Shown here: in pieces, positions 51,616 to 60,386 of the stretch
Layout of the letters: each line of letters begins with the position of its first letter
Numbering within the stretch: position 1 is the first letter of the stretch
NCBI RefSeq assembly: GCF_018130385.1
Contig: NZ_JAFCLU010000005.1
Location: forward strand, 186,001 to 250,000
Direction of reading: 5' to 3'
DNA from: Bradyrhizobium sp. AUGA SZCCT0283
GTDB taxonomy: Bacteria; Pseudomonadota; Alphaproteobacteria; Rhizobiales; Xanthobacteraceae
Length of the DNA stretch: 64,000 bases
The notes under the pieces: model-generated
What the model saw: only the letters and a program-made list of their open reading frames with translations
Databases searched by the model: none
Told to the model about the DNA's origin: nothing
Position numbers and translations under genes: made by a program

Positions 51616-52836
51616 CTAATGCGGCGCGTCGGGGTGCCAGCCGAGCACCGCCAGCATCACTAAGAATCCGATGACATAGGCAACGGCCACCGGCCAGCCC
51701 TGGCCGACCCAGCGGCCGACGGATTTGGCTTCCGGATACATGTTCGACAGCGCGACGCCCGCCGACGAGCCGAACCAGATCATCGATCCGCCGAAGCCGA
51801 CGGCATAGGCCAGATAGCCCCAGTCGTAACCGCCCTGCTTCAGCGCGAGCGCGGTGAGGGGAATGTTGTCGAACACGGCGGAGACGAAGCCGAGGCCGAG
51901 CGCGGTCGGCCACGAGGCGGCGGGTAGTTTCTCGACCGGCATCAACGAGGCCGCGGTGACGAGCGCGAGCAGAAAGACGGTGCCCTTGAAGGTTTCGGGC
52001 ATCACCTTCCAGTCCGGTGCGCGCAATCCGGCCGTCAGCAGAATGACAGCCCAGACGGCGATACCGAGGACGGGGAGGGCGTCGAGCAGGGCAGGGAACT
52101 TGACGTTGGCGGTGATGTTTGCGGCCAGCGCGGCAATCAGAATGGCCGCGACGATGAAGACCCGCACGGGATCGATCTTCAGGCCTTTCGACGGGTCTTT
52201 CTGGATCGGCGAGTAGCGCTGTTGCTGAATGGAGGCGGGCACCGCAAAGATCAGCATCGCGACGATGGCTGCAACATAGGCTTCCACCACGGCGAGCGGG
52301 CTCACGCCGGCGATCCACATCATGGTGGTGGTGGTGTCGCCGACGACGCTGCCCGATCCGCCGGCGTTCGAGGCCGCGACGATGGCGGCGAGATAGCCGA
52401 TGTGAACCTTGCCCTGGAACACGTGGCGCGCAACAGTGCCGCCGATCAGGGCGGCGGCGATATTGTCGAGGAAGCTCGACAGCACGAACACCAGGACGAG
52501 CAGCACGACGCCGCCCTTCCAGTCGTCCGGCAGCAGCGCCGGCATCTCATCCGGAATCCGGCTTTCCTCGAAATGCCGGGACAGCAGCGCAAACCCCATC
52601 AGCAGCAGGAACAGATTGGCGAGCGTGACCCACTCATGCGCCATGTGATGGCCGAGGCCGGCCAGGCCCGCACTGTGCTTGAATCCAGTGAAGACCAGTT
52701 TGTAGACGATGATCGCGGCAAGGCCGGTCAGCGCGACCTGAAGCGTCTTGTGATGGAACAGCGCGACCCCGAGCAGCGTCAGCGCGAACAGGATGAAGTC
52801 AACGGGTATCCCGAATACAAGGATGGGTTCGATCAC
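51616..52836 (-). CDS. NhaD/ArsB-type ion transporter
   Basis: A 406-residue membrane protein with about 11-12 helices of the IT superfamily. Two inverted-repeat signature segments contain SSFLDNIAAALIGG (about 127-140) and SAVFDNIPLTALAL (about 325-338), where the D-N pairs form the ion site as in NhaD Na+/H+ antiporters and citrate/SLC13 carriers. AASNAGGSGSVVGDTTTTMMWIAG is also typical. The start is GTG 52836, with an overlapping ATG one base pair off frame. Exchanger substrate (Na+, arsenite or a carboxylate) unresolved; Na+/H+ most likely. Confidence 0.83.
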   Translation of the reverse strand: MIEPILVFGIPVDFILFALTLLGVALFHHKTLQVALTGLAAIIVYKLVFTGFKHSAGLAGLGHHMAHEWVTLANLFLLLMGFALLSRHFEESRIPDEMPALLPDDWKGGVVLLVLVFVLSSFLDNIAAALIGGTVARHVFQGKVHIGYLAAIVAASNAGGSGSVVGDTTTTMMWIAGVSPLAVVEAYVAAIVAMLIFAVPASIQQQRYSPIQKDPSKGLKIDPVRVFIVAAILIAALAANITANVKFPALLDALPVLGIAVWAVILLTAGLRAPDWKVMPETFKGTVFLLALVTAASLMPVEKLPAASWPTALGLGFVSAVFDNIPLTALALKQGGYDWGYLAYAVGFGGSMIWFGSSAGVALSNMYPEAKSVGRWVGQGWPVAVAYVIGFLVMLAVLGWHPDAPH

Positions 52837-52896
52837 ATCGGCCTCGGATAAGCGCGAGAGAAATTCACAGGTTCAGGTCGCAATCTGCAATGTGCA

Positions 52897-53844
52897 TTAT
52901 TTCAGCGCCTTGAGCCAATCAGCGATCTCGCTGACCGCGACGTTGGCCTGCTGAAGTAGCTTGCCCATGGTGAAGAAGCCGTGGAACTGGCCGGGAAAGT
53001 GCCGGTAGGTCATGGGTACGCCGGCTTCCTTGAGCCGCGCGGCATATTCGGCGCCCTCATCGCGCAGCGGATCGGCGCCCGCGGTCAGCACATAGGAAGG
53101 TGGCAAGCCGGCGAGCGTCTTGGCGCGCGCGGGCGAGGCCTTCCAGTGATCGATGTCGGCTGTGCCGTTGAGATAATGGTTGCAGAACCATTTGATCACG
53201 GAGTGCGTCAGCAAGATGCTGGTCTCGGGTTCGCTGTGCGAGGGATGGCTCATCGCAAAGTCGGTGGCGGGATAGATCAATACCTGGCCGGCGAGTTTTG
53301 GGCCGTCGCCGTCGCGCGCGGCCAGTGCCACCACGGCGGCAAGATTGCCGCCGGCACTGTCGCCACCGACCAGCAGGTGCCCGGCGTCGATGCCGAGTTG
53401 CGCGGCGTTGGCGGCAACCCATTTCGTAGCGGTGATGGCGTCATCGGCGGCGGCGGGGAATTTGTGCTCAGGCGCGAGGCGGTAATCGACGGAGATGACA
53501 ATCAGCTCGCCTTGATGGGCGAGCATGCGGCACACCACGTCATGAGAGTCGAGATTGCCGATCACCCAGCCGCCGCCGTGGAAGAATACGAGGCAGGGCG
53601 CGAGACCGTTGGCCTTGCGCAATTTCTTCGGCGTGTAGATGCGGGCCGGGAGCACGCCATGTGGCGCGGGGATCGAAAGCGATTTGTCCGATTCCAGTTC
53701 GGGCGGCTCGGGATTGCTGACGAAGCGGGCGTTCAGATAGTATTCGCGGGCTTCCGGTGCGGTCAGCGTCTCATAGGCCGGGCGGCCGGCCTCCTGAAAA
53801 GCCTTGTAGACGGCGGCGGCATCGGGATCGAGCGTGACGGGCAT
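52897..53844 (-). CDS. Alpha/beta hydrolase, hormone-sensitive lipase family
   Basis: A 315-residue esterase. HGGGWVIGN (oxyanion hole, about residues 90-98), GGDSAGGNLAAV (nucleophile Ser, about 163-174), ADPLRDEG (acid, about 261-268) and a terminal PGQFHGF (catalytic His near 289) define the bacterial hormone-sensitive-lipase group, which hydrolyses short-chain esters. It starts 32 bp after the SDR stop on the same strand and is thus probably its operon partner, hinting at a shared small-molecule pathway. Confidence 0.9.
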   Translation of the reverse strand: MPVTLDPDAAAVYKAFQEAGRPAYETLTAPEAREYYLNARFVSNPEPPELESDKSLSIPAPHGVLPARIYTPKKLRKANGLAPCLVFFHGGGWVIGNLDSHDVVCRMLAHQGELIVISVDYRLAPEHKFPAAADDAITATKWVAANAAQLGIDAGHLLVGGDSAGGNLAAVVALAARDGDGPKLAGQVLIYPATDFAMSHPSHSEPETSILLTHSVIKWFCNHYLNGTADIDHWKASPARAKTLAGLPPSYVLTAGADPLRDEGAEYAARLKEAGVPMTYRHFPGQFHGFFTMGKLLQQANVAVSEIADWLKALK

Positions 53845-53876
53845 GATAGTGAAGACCTCGTGCGTTGATTGAAAGC

Positions 53877-54656
53877 TCAGGCGGCGGTGCGGCCGCCGTC
53901 GACGGTGTAGGCGGAGCCCGAGACGTAGCTTGCCTCGTCGGAGGCGAGGAACGCCACGATGGAGGCGACTTCGGACGCCTGTCCGAGCCGCCGCGCCGGA
54001 ATCCGGTCGACGATCTTTTCGTTCGGCGGCGGCTCATTGCCGGGATTGCGGCCCTGCAGGATCGTGCTCAGCATCCGGCTGTCGATCAGGCCAGGACAGA
54101 CGCAATTGACCCGCACGCCGGTCCCGGTGCATTCCCAGGCCGCGCTCTTGGTGAGCCCGATCACCGCGTGCTTGCTGGCGCTGTAGACGGCGATCATCGG
54201 CGATCCGATCAGGCCGGCGATCGAGGCGGTGTTGATGATGCTGCCCTTGTTCTGTTTGAGCATCACCGGCAGCACGTGCTTCATGCCGAGAAAGACGCCG
54301 ATCACGTTGACGTCGAGCACGCGCCGAAAACTCTCCAGCGAATATTCCGGGATCGGCTTGATGTCGCCCTCGATGCCGGCGTTGTTGTAGAACGCGTCGA
54401 TCGCGCCGAACCTGTCGACCGTGGCGCGGACATAATCCGCGACTTCGTCCTCCTGGGTGACATCAGCCGTGACCGCGAGCGCTTCGGCGGAGGCGGGCAG
54501 GTCCTTGATCGCGGCCTTGAGGTCGTCTTCCCTGCGGTCGACGGCGACGATACGGGCGCCGCGCTCGGCCAACAGGCGGATGGTCGCGGTTCCGATGACG
54601 CCGGCCGCGCCGGTCACGACGGCAACCCGGCCATCGAGGCGAATTCGATCGGGCAT
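53877..54656 (-). CDS. SDR family oxidoreductase
   Basis: A 259-residue classical SDR. VAVVTGAAGVIGTATIRLL (residues 11-29) binds NAD(P), DVTQEDEV and FYNNAGIEGD follow, catalytic Ser in INTASIAG, and YSASKHAV with Tyr-x-x-x-Lys (about 158-162). The PGLIDSRM segment and C-terminal YTVDGGRTAA complete the fold. Upstream partner of the lipase-like gene, 32 bp apart. Acidic Asp near the end of beta2 (VAVDRRED) suggests NAD over NADP. Substrate unknown. Confidence 0.9.
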   Translation of the reverse strand: MPDRIRLDGRVAVVTGAAGVIGTATIRLLAERGARIVAVDRREDDLKAAIKDLPASAEALAVTADVTQEDEVADYVRATVDRFGAIDAFYNNAGIEGDIKPIPEYSLESFRRVLDVNVIGVFLGMKHVLPVMLKQNKGSIINTASIAGLIGSPMIAVYSASKHAVIGLTKSAAWECTGTGVRVNCVCPGLIDSRMLSTILQGRNPGNEPPPNEKIVDRIPARRLGQASEVASIVAFLASDEASYVSGSAYTVDGGRTAA

Positions 54657-54783
54657 GTCTGGGGTTTCCTCTCGCTTCTCCGGTTATCCCGGATTTTGGT
54701 GGTTTTCGCGCCAGGAGTGGGCACGTCAGCGCGAACGGAAGCGACTATTTCATCTGAAACGGAGCGTGACTAGATCATGGCAC

Positions 54784-54943
54784 ACTATCCGAAACCCGGT
54801 TTCTGCCTTCCCGGGCCATGATTGAGATCACGGCGCGACTATCGGAAGCCGGTTTCCACCTTCCGGGGGCCATGATCGAGATCATGGCGCGACTATCCGA
54901 AAACCGCTCTCCGCCCTTCCGGGCCGTGATCGAGTGCGGCGAG
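54784..54943. repeat. Tandem 54-bp repeat, about three units
   Basis: Units at 54784-54837, 54838-54891 and 54892-54943 share ACTATCSGAA..CCGGTTT..GCCTTCCGGG..CCATGATYGAGATCA(T/C)GGCGCG, each about 54 bp (18 codons). They fill the gap between the SDR and DUF2155 genes (54657-55021); no promoter or gene was identified there. Confidence 0.8.
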
Positions 54944-55021
54944 AAGGGGGCGAGCCGCCCTTTCCGCGCCGTATTCGCCGTGTTAACCGGGTGGGACGCG
55001 AGCGGCGGATAAGTCTGTACT

Positions 55022-56065
55022 ATGTCGCAAGCCCGATTCGCCTGTAAAAGCCGCGAGATGCTTCGAACCATTGCCCTGACCGGTCTTGCGGCCCTGATCG
55101 CCGCCACCACAGTCTCGCTTGTGCCGCCGGCGCAGGCGCAGATCGGCAATATCTTTTCCGATCCGCCGCTGCGGCCGCCGGGCGCCATTCCCCGCGGTAA
55201 TCAGCAGCAGCAACCCTTCCCCGACGACGACGAGGAAGTGCCGGAACTGCCGCGCGGCCGCCTGTTGCCGACCCCGAACCGTCCGCCGCCGGGGCAGGGC
55301 GCTCCGCCGCCGGGAAGCTTCCAGTCGCAGCCGCTGGCGCCGCCGCCCGGCACGACCGTCGCTCCCCAGGGCACCCAGCCGGGCGTTGCCGTTCAGCCGC
55401 CGCAGCCGGGCCAGCCGGGCGTCGCCAACGCGCCGCCCAATGCGCTGCCGGGATTGCCGCCGGGCCAGCGCCAGCCCAAGGGCGTGCCCAATTCGCCGGC
55501 GACCCTGCAGCCGGGCGACGAGGTCGTGTCCGAGCCGCCGGCAACCAAGATCACCAACAAGAAGGCGAGCTTCTCCGGCCTCGACAAGATCACCGGCCGC
55601 ATCATCAATTTCGATGAGGATATCGGCGAGACCGTGCAGTTCGGCGCGCTGCGCGTGAAGACCAGTGCCTGCTACACGCGGCCGTCGACCGAAGCTGCCA
55701 ACACCGATGCCTTTGTCGAGGTCGACGAGATCACGCTGCAGGGCGAGGTGAAGCGGATCTTCTCGGGCTGGATGTACGCTGCAAGCCCCGGCCTGCATGG
55801 CGTCGAGCACCCGGTCTACGACATCTGGCTGACCGACTGCAAAGGCCCCGACCAGACCATCGTCAGCGCGCAGCCCGATCCGCCGAAGGCGGCGACGCCG
55901 CCGCCGGCCGCAAAGCGTCCGCCGCAGCCGAAGCAGGCGGCGCCGCGCCCGCCGGGATTGCCGCCGCAACCGCAATTCCAGCCGCAGCCGCAGCAGGCTC
56001 CTCCACCGCCGCCTCCGCCGCAGCAACGGCCGGGTGGACTGTTTGGCGGATTGTTCGGGAATTGA
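55022..56065 (+). CDS. DUF2155 domain-containing exported protein
   Basis: A 347-residue protein. A signal peptide (hydrophobic segment about 14-39, AQA-QI) is followed by a long Pro/Gln-rich linker, then the DUF2155 domain: KKASFSGLDKITGRIINFDEDIGETVQFGALRVKTSACYTR and GEVKRIFSGWMYAASPGLHGVEHPVYDIWLTDCK (about 183-275). A second Pro/Gln-rich tail ends in GGLFGN. The domain is typical of alphaproteobacteria and of unknown role. An alternative start at ATG 55058 (MLRT) would give a shorter signal peptide. It is upstream of, and convergent with, aat. Confidence 0.85.
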   Translation: MSQARFACKSREMLRTIALTGLAALIAATTVSLVPPAQAQIGNIFSDPPLRPPGAIPRGNQQQQPFPDDDEEVPELPRGRLLPTPNRPPPGQGAPPPGSFQSQPLAPPPGTTVAPQGTQPGVAVQPPQPGQPGVANAPPNALPGLPPGQRQPKGVPNSPATLQPGDEVVSEPPATKITNKKASFSGLDKITGRIINFDEDIGETVQFGALRVKTSACYTRPSTEAANTDAFVEVDEITLQGEVKRIFSGWMYAASPGLHGVEHPVYDIWLTDCKGPDQTIVSAQPDPPKAATPPPAAKRPPQPKQAAPRPPGLPPQPQFQPQPQQAPPPPPPPQQRPGGLFGGLFGN

Positions 56066-56087
56066 GCGCTCCGGGCTACGCGCTACG

Positions 56088-56762
56088 TCAATTGCGCTTC
56101 GCAATGATCGCGAGCGCGTCGGCACCGCTGATGCTGGGCGGTAACCGCATGAAATCCGCAGGCTCGCCCGCGATCGCCTTGTCGAGCAAGGCGCGATAGC
56201 GGCGCCTCGAAATTTCGACCGCGCCGAAGCTGCGCAGATGTTCGGTGACATATTGGGTGTCGAGCAGCTCGAACCCGCCCGCGATCAGCCGCGCCACCAG
56301 ATGCACCAGCGCCACTTTCGACGCGTCGCGGGTCCGGTGAAACATGCTTTCGCCGAAGAAGGCGCGTCCCAGGCTGACGCCGTAGAGGCCGCCTGCGAGG
56401 TCGCCGTTCTGCCAGACCTCGACGCTGTGGCAGTGCCCGAGCTCGTAGAGCCCGAGATAGAGATCGCGGATACGCTTGTTGATCCAGGTGTCGTCGCGGC
56501 CCGGCTGCGGCGCCGCGCAGCCCGCGATGACCGCCTTGAAGGCGGTATCGACGGTAACGCTGAAGGCGTCCGAGCGCACGGTGCGGGCCAGCCGCGAGGC
56601 GATGCGGAAGCCCTCGAGCGGAATCAGGCCCCGCATTTCCGGCTCGACCCAGAACAGCGTCGGGTCACCGGCGCTCTCGGCCATCGGGAAGATGCCGCAG
56701 GCATAGGCCCGCAGCAGCACTTCGGGCGTGATTTCGGAAGCGGCTGACTCGCGCGATGTCAT
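56088..56762 (-). CDS. aat: Leucyl/phenylalanyl-tRNA--protein transferase
   Basis: A 224-residue enzyme that adds Leu or Phe to the N-terminus of proteins with basic N-termini, marking them for ClpS/ClpAP degradation (N-end rule). [12 protein letters not shown] (residues 16-27), [40 protein letters not shown], and [32 protein letters not shown] define the family. Normal length. Start ATG 56762; no strong ribosome site. DUF2155 and aat neighbour each other in several alphaproteobacteria, to my recollection. Confidence 0.95.
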   Translation of the reverse strand: MTSRESAASEITPEVLLRAYACGIFPMAESAGDPTLFWVEPEMRGLIPLEGFRIASRLARTVRSDAFSVTVDTAFKAVIAGCAAPQPGRDDTWINKRIRDLYLGLYELGHCHSVEVWQNGDLAGGLYGVSLGRAFFGESMFHRTRDASKVALVHLVARLIAGGFELLDTQYVTEHLRSFGAVEISRRRYRALLDKAIAGEPADFMRLPPSISGADALAIIAKRN

Positions 56763-56848
56763 GCACTCATGATAGCAGGACGGATGGGGCGAATGCTACG
56801 TTCCGCAATAGTGACGGTGCGGCCCGATCGCGGGTGAATGAGTGCAGC

Positions 56849-57200
56849 ATGAGCACAGTGTTGATCGTTGTGCCGGTGTTCGCCTTGATCGCGGCCGGCT
56901 ATGCGGCGGTAGCGCTACACTTCATTTCCCCGACGGCGCACAAGGGCATTTCCGAGTTCGCCTTCAGCATTGCCATTCCGGCGCTGCTGTTCCGGATCGT
57001 GGTCGTTGCGGAATTTCCCGCCGTCAACGCCTTCGCGGTGTGGGGCACGCACCTATTATGGGGCAACGGCGGCGACTTGGATCGTCGCGCTTCTGGCGTC
57101 ATCCGTTCTTCGGCAATCCCGGGCCGACGGCGTGGTCCTCGCGACTCGTCCTGCAGCTTGCGATGCAGGCAATACGGCTATCGAGGGATGCACGGGCCTT
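56849..57200 (+). pseudogene. Frameshifted, truncated AEC-family transporter
   Basis: MSTVLIVVPVFALIAAGYAAV...SEFAFSIAIPALLFRIVVVAEF...AFAVWG in one frame resembles the N-terminus of auxin-efflux-carrier-type transporters. Near 57050 the matching frame shifts (YYGATAATWIVALLASSVLRQ), then GNTAIEG resembles the next conserved motif. The family is about 300 residues; only about 115 remain before the gene degrades. A one- or two-base indel plus 3' deletion explains it. Confidence 0.7.
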
Positions 57201-57212
57201 AACTCGAGGGCT

Positions 57213-58304
57213 TCAGCCCGCCGCGGCGTCGGTCGGTTTCGGCGCGGCCGTCGGCACGCGGCGGAAGCGCAGCACGATCCTGGTGCCGTGATGGTCGGGA
57301 TCGCGCTCGGCAGTCGCGTCCAGCTTGGCGGCCATCGCGCTCACGATGCGTTGTCCCATGCCGGTGGAGCGCGGATCGGCCTTGGCGTTGAGGCCGACGC
57401 CGTCGTCCGCAATCGCGACCACGAGGTCGTCGCCCTCGGACTTCAGCTCGACGTGAATGGGACCGGCGCCGTCGGGATAGGCGTATTTGACGGCGTTCAT
57501 CACCAGTTCGTTGACGATGATGCCGATCGCCACCGCGCGGTCCGGGTCGATCTCGATCGGCTCGGCCTTGAGCGTCAGGCGCGACATCTTGTTGCCTTCG
57601 GCCGAACGCCTGAGGTCTTCCAGCAGGGCTTCGAGATACTGGTTCAGCAGCACGCTCTTGAGATCATGCGAGGTGTAGAGGCGGCGATGCACCTGGGCGA
57701 CCGCGGCGACGCGGCCCATCGCATTGGTCAGCGCCGCCTTGACGTCGTCCTGGGTCGTCGAATTGGCCTGCAAGTGCAGCAGCGAGGCGATGATCTGCAA
57801 GGAGTTGCCGACGCGGTGGTTGACTTCGCGCAGCAGCACTTCGCGTTCGGCGGCGAGCGCCGCATAGCGGTCGCGCGAGCGGTGAACCTCGGCCTCGGCC
57901 TCGTCGCGGGCGCGCTGAAGTTCGGCCTGCCGCAGCGCGCCGTTGATGGCGACCTGGAGCAACGGAATGAAGTCGCCCCTGACGTCCTTGACCAGATAGT
58001 CGGCGGCGCCGGCCTTCAGCGCGGTGACGGCGATCGCCGAATCCTGCGAGGCCGTGACGAACACGACCGGCGGCGCATTCGGGATCGCCATGATCTGTTC
58101 CAGCGTTTCGAGACCATCGAGGCCCGGCATGTACTGGTCGAGCGCAATGACATCGATGCCGCCTTGCGCCAGCCGCGCCAGCCCGTGATCGCCGCCGGCC
58201 GCATGCACGACCCTGAAACCGGCCCGCGTCAGGCCACGGTCGACCAGCCGCGCCAGCGCCACGTCGTCATCGATATACAGGAGTGTCGGCGTCGCTTTGT
58301 TCAT
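57213..58304 (-). CDS. Receiver domain fused to HWE/HisKA_2-type histidine kinase
   Basis: A 363-residue soluble kinase. N-terminal receiver: LLYIDDDVAL, ALDQYMPGLDG (phosphoacceptor Asp), VTASQDSAI, VKDVRGDF (Lys variant). A helical linker follows, then HisKA_2-like EREVLLREVNHRVGNSLQIIASLLHLQA (phospho-His near 195), and HATPase with IGIIVNELVMNAVKYAYPDGA and a DDGVGLN motif. Its ATG overlaps the preceding stop as ATGA (58301-58304), so it is translationally coupled to the response regulator. It may accept signal from the CHASE3 kinase and pass it on. Confidence 0.88.
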   Translation of the reverse strand: MNKATPTLLYIDDDVALARLVDRGLTRAGFRVVHAAGGDHGLARLAQGGIDVIALDQYMPGLDGLETLEQIMAIPNAPPVVFVTASQDSAIAVTALKAGAADYLVKDVRGDFIPLLQVAINGALRQAELQRARDEAEAEVHRSRDRYAALAAEREVLLREVNHRVGNSLQIIASLLHLQANSTTQDDVKAALTNAMGRVAAVAQVHRRLYTSHDLKSVLLNQYLEALLEDLRRSAEGNKMSRLTLKAEPIEIDPDRAVAIGIIVNELVMNAVKYAYPDGAGPIHVELKSEGDDLVVAIADDGVGLNAKADPRSTGMGQRIVSAMAAKLDATAERDPDHHGTRIVLRFRRVPTAAPKPTDAAAG

Positions 58305-58741
58305 GTGGCGGCTGGAGGTACCTGAATGACGGAAAAGAACAGGCCGAGCTGGCGAATGGCGTTGGCGAAGCTTTCGTAGTTCACGGGCTTGGTAATGTAG
58401 ACGTTGCAACCGAGTTCGTAGCAGCGCTTGATCTCGTGGGAATCGTCGGTCGTGGTCAGCACCACCACCGGCGTGGTCTTGAGATATTTGTTTTCCTTGA
58501 CCCGCTTCAGGATATCGATGCCGGTCGTGTCGGGCAAATTGAGATCGAGCAGGATAAGTAGCGCATTGCCCTTGTGGTCGAGGCCCGATCCATCCTTGCC
58601 GAACAGATAGTCCAGCGCGGCTGTACCGTTGGTGAACGGGATTATCTCATTGTTGACACCGGATCGGCGGATATTCCGCTCGATCAGGCGGGCATGGCCC
58701 TCATCGTCCTCGATCATGATGATGGTGACTGGATTAGTCAT
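58301..58741 (-). CDS. CheY-like response regulator (Rcp1-like)
   Basis: A 146-residue receiver without output domain. MIEDDEGHARLIERNIRRSG (acid cluster near 11-12), LLILLDLNLPDTTGID (phosphoacceptor Asp near 66), VVVLTTTDDSHEI (Thr switch), and YITKPVNYESF (Lys near 118) match the Rcp1/phytochrome-type subgroup, in which a long loop precedes the phosphoacceptor. Both its start (with the CHASE3 kinase stop) and its stop (with the next kinase start) overlap as ATGA, so all three genes form one coupled unit. Confidence 0.92.
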   Translation of the reverse strand: MTNPVTIIMIEDDEGHARLIERNIRRSGVNNEIIPFTNGTAALDYLFGKDGSGLDHKGNALLILLDLNLPDTTGIDILKRVKENKYLKTTPVVVLTTTDDSHEIKRCYELGCNVYITKPVNYESFANAIRQLGLFFSVIQVPPAAT

Positions 58742-60270
58742 GTCCGTGTGTTCCGATTACCCACTGGCCAATTGATAGGCAGCGTGATCGTGAACGTGCT
58801 GCCTTGGTGAAGTTCCGACGCGACCGACATGGTTCCTCCCAGGCGACGCACCAGGGCGCGGACATGGGCAAGGCCGATGCCCTGTCCCGGCCTATCCTGG
58901 GTTCCAGCGCGGCGGAACAATTCGAAAATGCGCTGATGGTCCTTGGGATCGATGCCGCGCCCATTGTCTGATATCTCGAAAATCGCAAAGCCGAGCTTGG
59001 TGCGGCCGCGCACCGTGATTTCGCCGGGGACCCCGGTCTTGAGGTATTTGAGCGCATTATCGATCAGATTGGAGAAGATCTGCTCCAGCGCAAGCCGATC
59101 GCTGACGATATTCGGCAGCGCGTCGATCCGGATCTCGGCCTGGGCTTCCGCGGCCTGATGCGCCACGGTCGCCACGATGCCTTCGATCAGCTCCCTGGTA
59201 TCGATCCAGACCGGCTCGAACTCGCGCCGGCCCTCGCGGGTGAGATTGAGGATCGCCGATATCAGCCGGTCCATCTTGCCGATCGACGATTTGATGAAGG
59301 CGAGCGCCTCGGAGAAGTCTTCCGAGAGCTGCTTGTCGGAGCCCTCGAGGCGGGGTTCGGCGGTATCGGTGGCGTTTTCCGGGGCTGATGGCGCGGCGGA
59401 CTGCTCGCGGGAAAGCGCCGCGATCCGCTTGAAGATGTCGCCGCGCAACTCCTCCAACTCACTGGTGAAGCCCATGATGTTCACCAGCGGCGAGCGCAGG
59501 TCGTGGCTGACGATGTAGGCGAAACGCTGGATCTCGTCATTGGCTTCGCGCAGGTCCGCGGTGCGCTCGTCGATCGTGGCCTCGAGGTTGATATGACTGT
59601 CGCGCAGCCTGGCGTCGGCCTGGTCGCGCGCGTGCGACGAACGCCTGACTAGGAAGATCGCGATGCCGGCCAGCACGACCACGAAGCCTGAGCCGATGCC
59701 GGTGATCGAGGCCGCCAGCGTCTGGCTGCGATCGGCGTTGGTCGTGCGCTCGACAAACAGACGGTCTTCCTCCGCCCGCATCCGCACCGCGAGATCATCG
59801 ATATGTTTCATGGTGTCGCGCCCGATGCCCTCGCGAACGATCTTGGCGGCGTCGCTCATGCGCTGCGACCGGGCCAGTTCAATGGTCTTACGGAATTCCG
59901 CGATCCGCTGGTCGTAGAGCGGCATCATCTCGTTGATGAGGCGCTTTTGAACCGGATTGTCGCTGGCAAGCTCACTCAACCGCGTCAGCGCCGGCGCCAG
60001 TTCGGATATGGCTTGATTGAAATCGGTCTGAAAATCAGGCCGCAATGTTGCGAGGTAGCCGCGCTGTGCGCTTTCGGCGCGGCGCAACTGCAGTTGGACG
60101 AGCGATATCTGATTTTCGACCTCGAGGGTGTGCAGCACCGCGCGCGCGTCCTCTCGCGCCTTGTTCACCAGATGGACTGAACCGGCGCTGATGGCGGTCA
60201 ACACCAGGAGCCCCGCCGCAAGCAGCAGGATGTGCCCGATGGCGCGCTTACGCTGGGCATCAGCGGTCAC
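58738..60270 (-). CDS. CHASE3 sensor histidine kinase
   Basis: A 510-residue membrane kinase. TM1 (about 12-33), a CHASE3-like extracytoplasmic region with LQLRRAESAQRGYLATLRPDF (about 55-75), TM2 (about 188-210), a coiled linker, HisKA FAYIVSHDLRSPLVNIMGFTSELEE (phospho-His near 255), and HATPase IFSNLIDNALKYL (Asn box), DNGRGIDPKD, GQGIGLAHVRALV. No PAS or receiver domain. Start is GTG 60270 with GAGATCACC upstream. First gene of the coupled three-gene phosphorelay operon. Stimulus unknown. Confidence 0.92.
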   Translation of the reverse strand: MTADAQRKRAIGHILLLAAGLLVLTAISAGSVHLVNKAREDARAVLHTLEVENQISLVQLQLRRAESAQRGYLATLRPDFQTDFNQAISELAPALTRLSELASDNPVQKRLINEMMPLYDQRIAEFRKTIELARSQRMSDAAKIVREGIGRDTMKHIDDLAVRMRAEEDRLFVERTTNADRSQTLAASITGIGSGFVVVLAGIAIFLVRRSSHARDQADARLRDSHINLEATIDERTADLREANDEIQRFAYIVSHDLRSPLVNIMGFTSELEELRGDIFKRIAALSREQSAAPSAPENATDTAEPRLEGSDKQLSEDFSEALAFIKSSIGKMDRLISAILNLTREGRREFEPVWIDTRELIEGIVATVAHQAAEAQAEIRIDALPNIVSDRLALEQIFSNLIDNALKYLKTGVPGEITVRGRTKLGFAIFEISDNGRGIDPKDHQRIFELFRRAGTQDRPGQGIGLAHVRALVRRLGGTMSVASELHQGSTFTITLPINWPVGNRNTRT

Positions 60271-60386
60271 GGTGATCTCGCGTCATGACAAACGGACAAG
60301 CGCCCCTGGCAACCCCTGTACACCCCAACGTGCGATGGAACCCATCGGTTCCGTGCGCCATCGAATATTTCAGGAGGTCTTGTCGC

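Noticed and set aside
54775-55188. 137-codon minus-strand ORF through the 54-bp repeats
   Set aside because: It overlaps the start of the DUF2155 gene, lacks a ribosome site and consists mostly of repeat translation.
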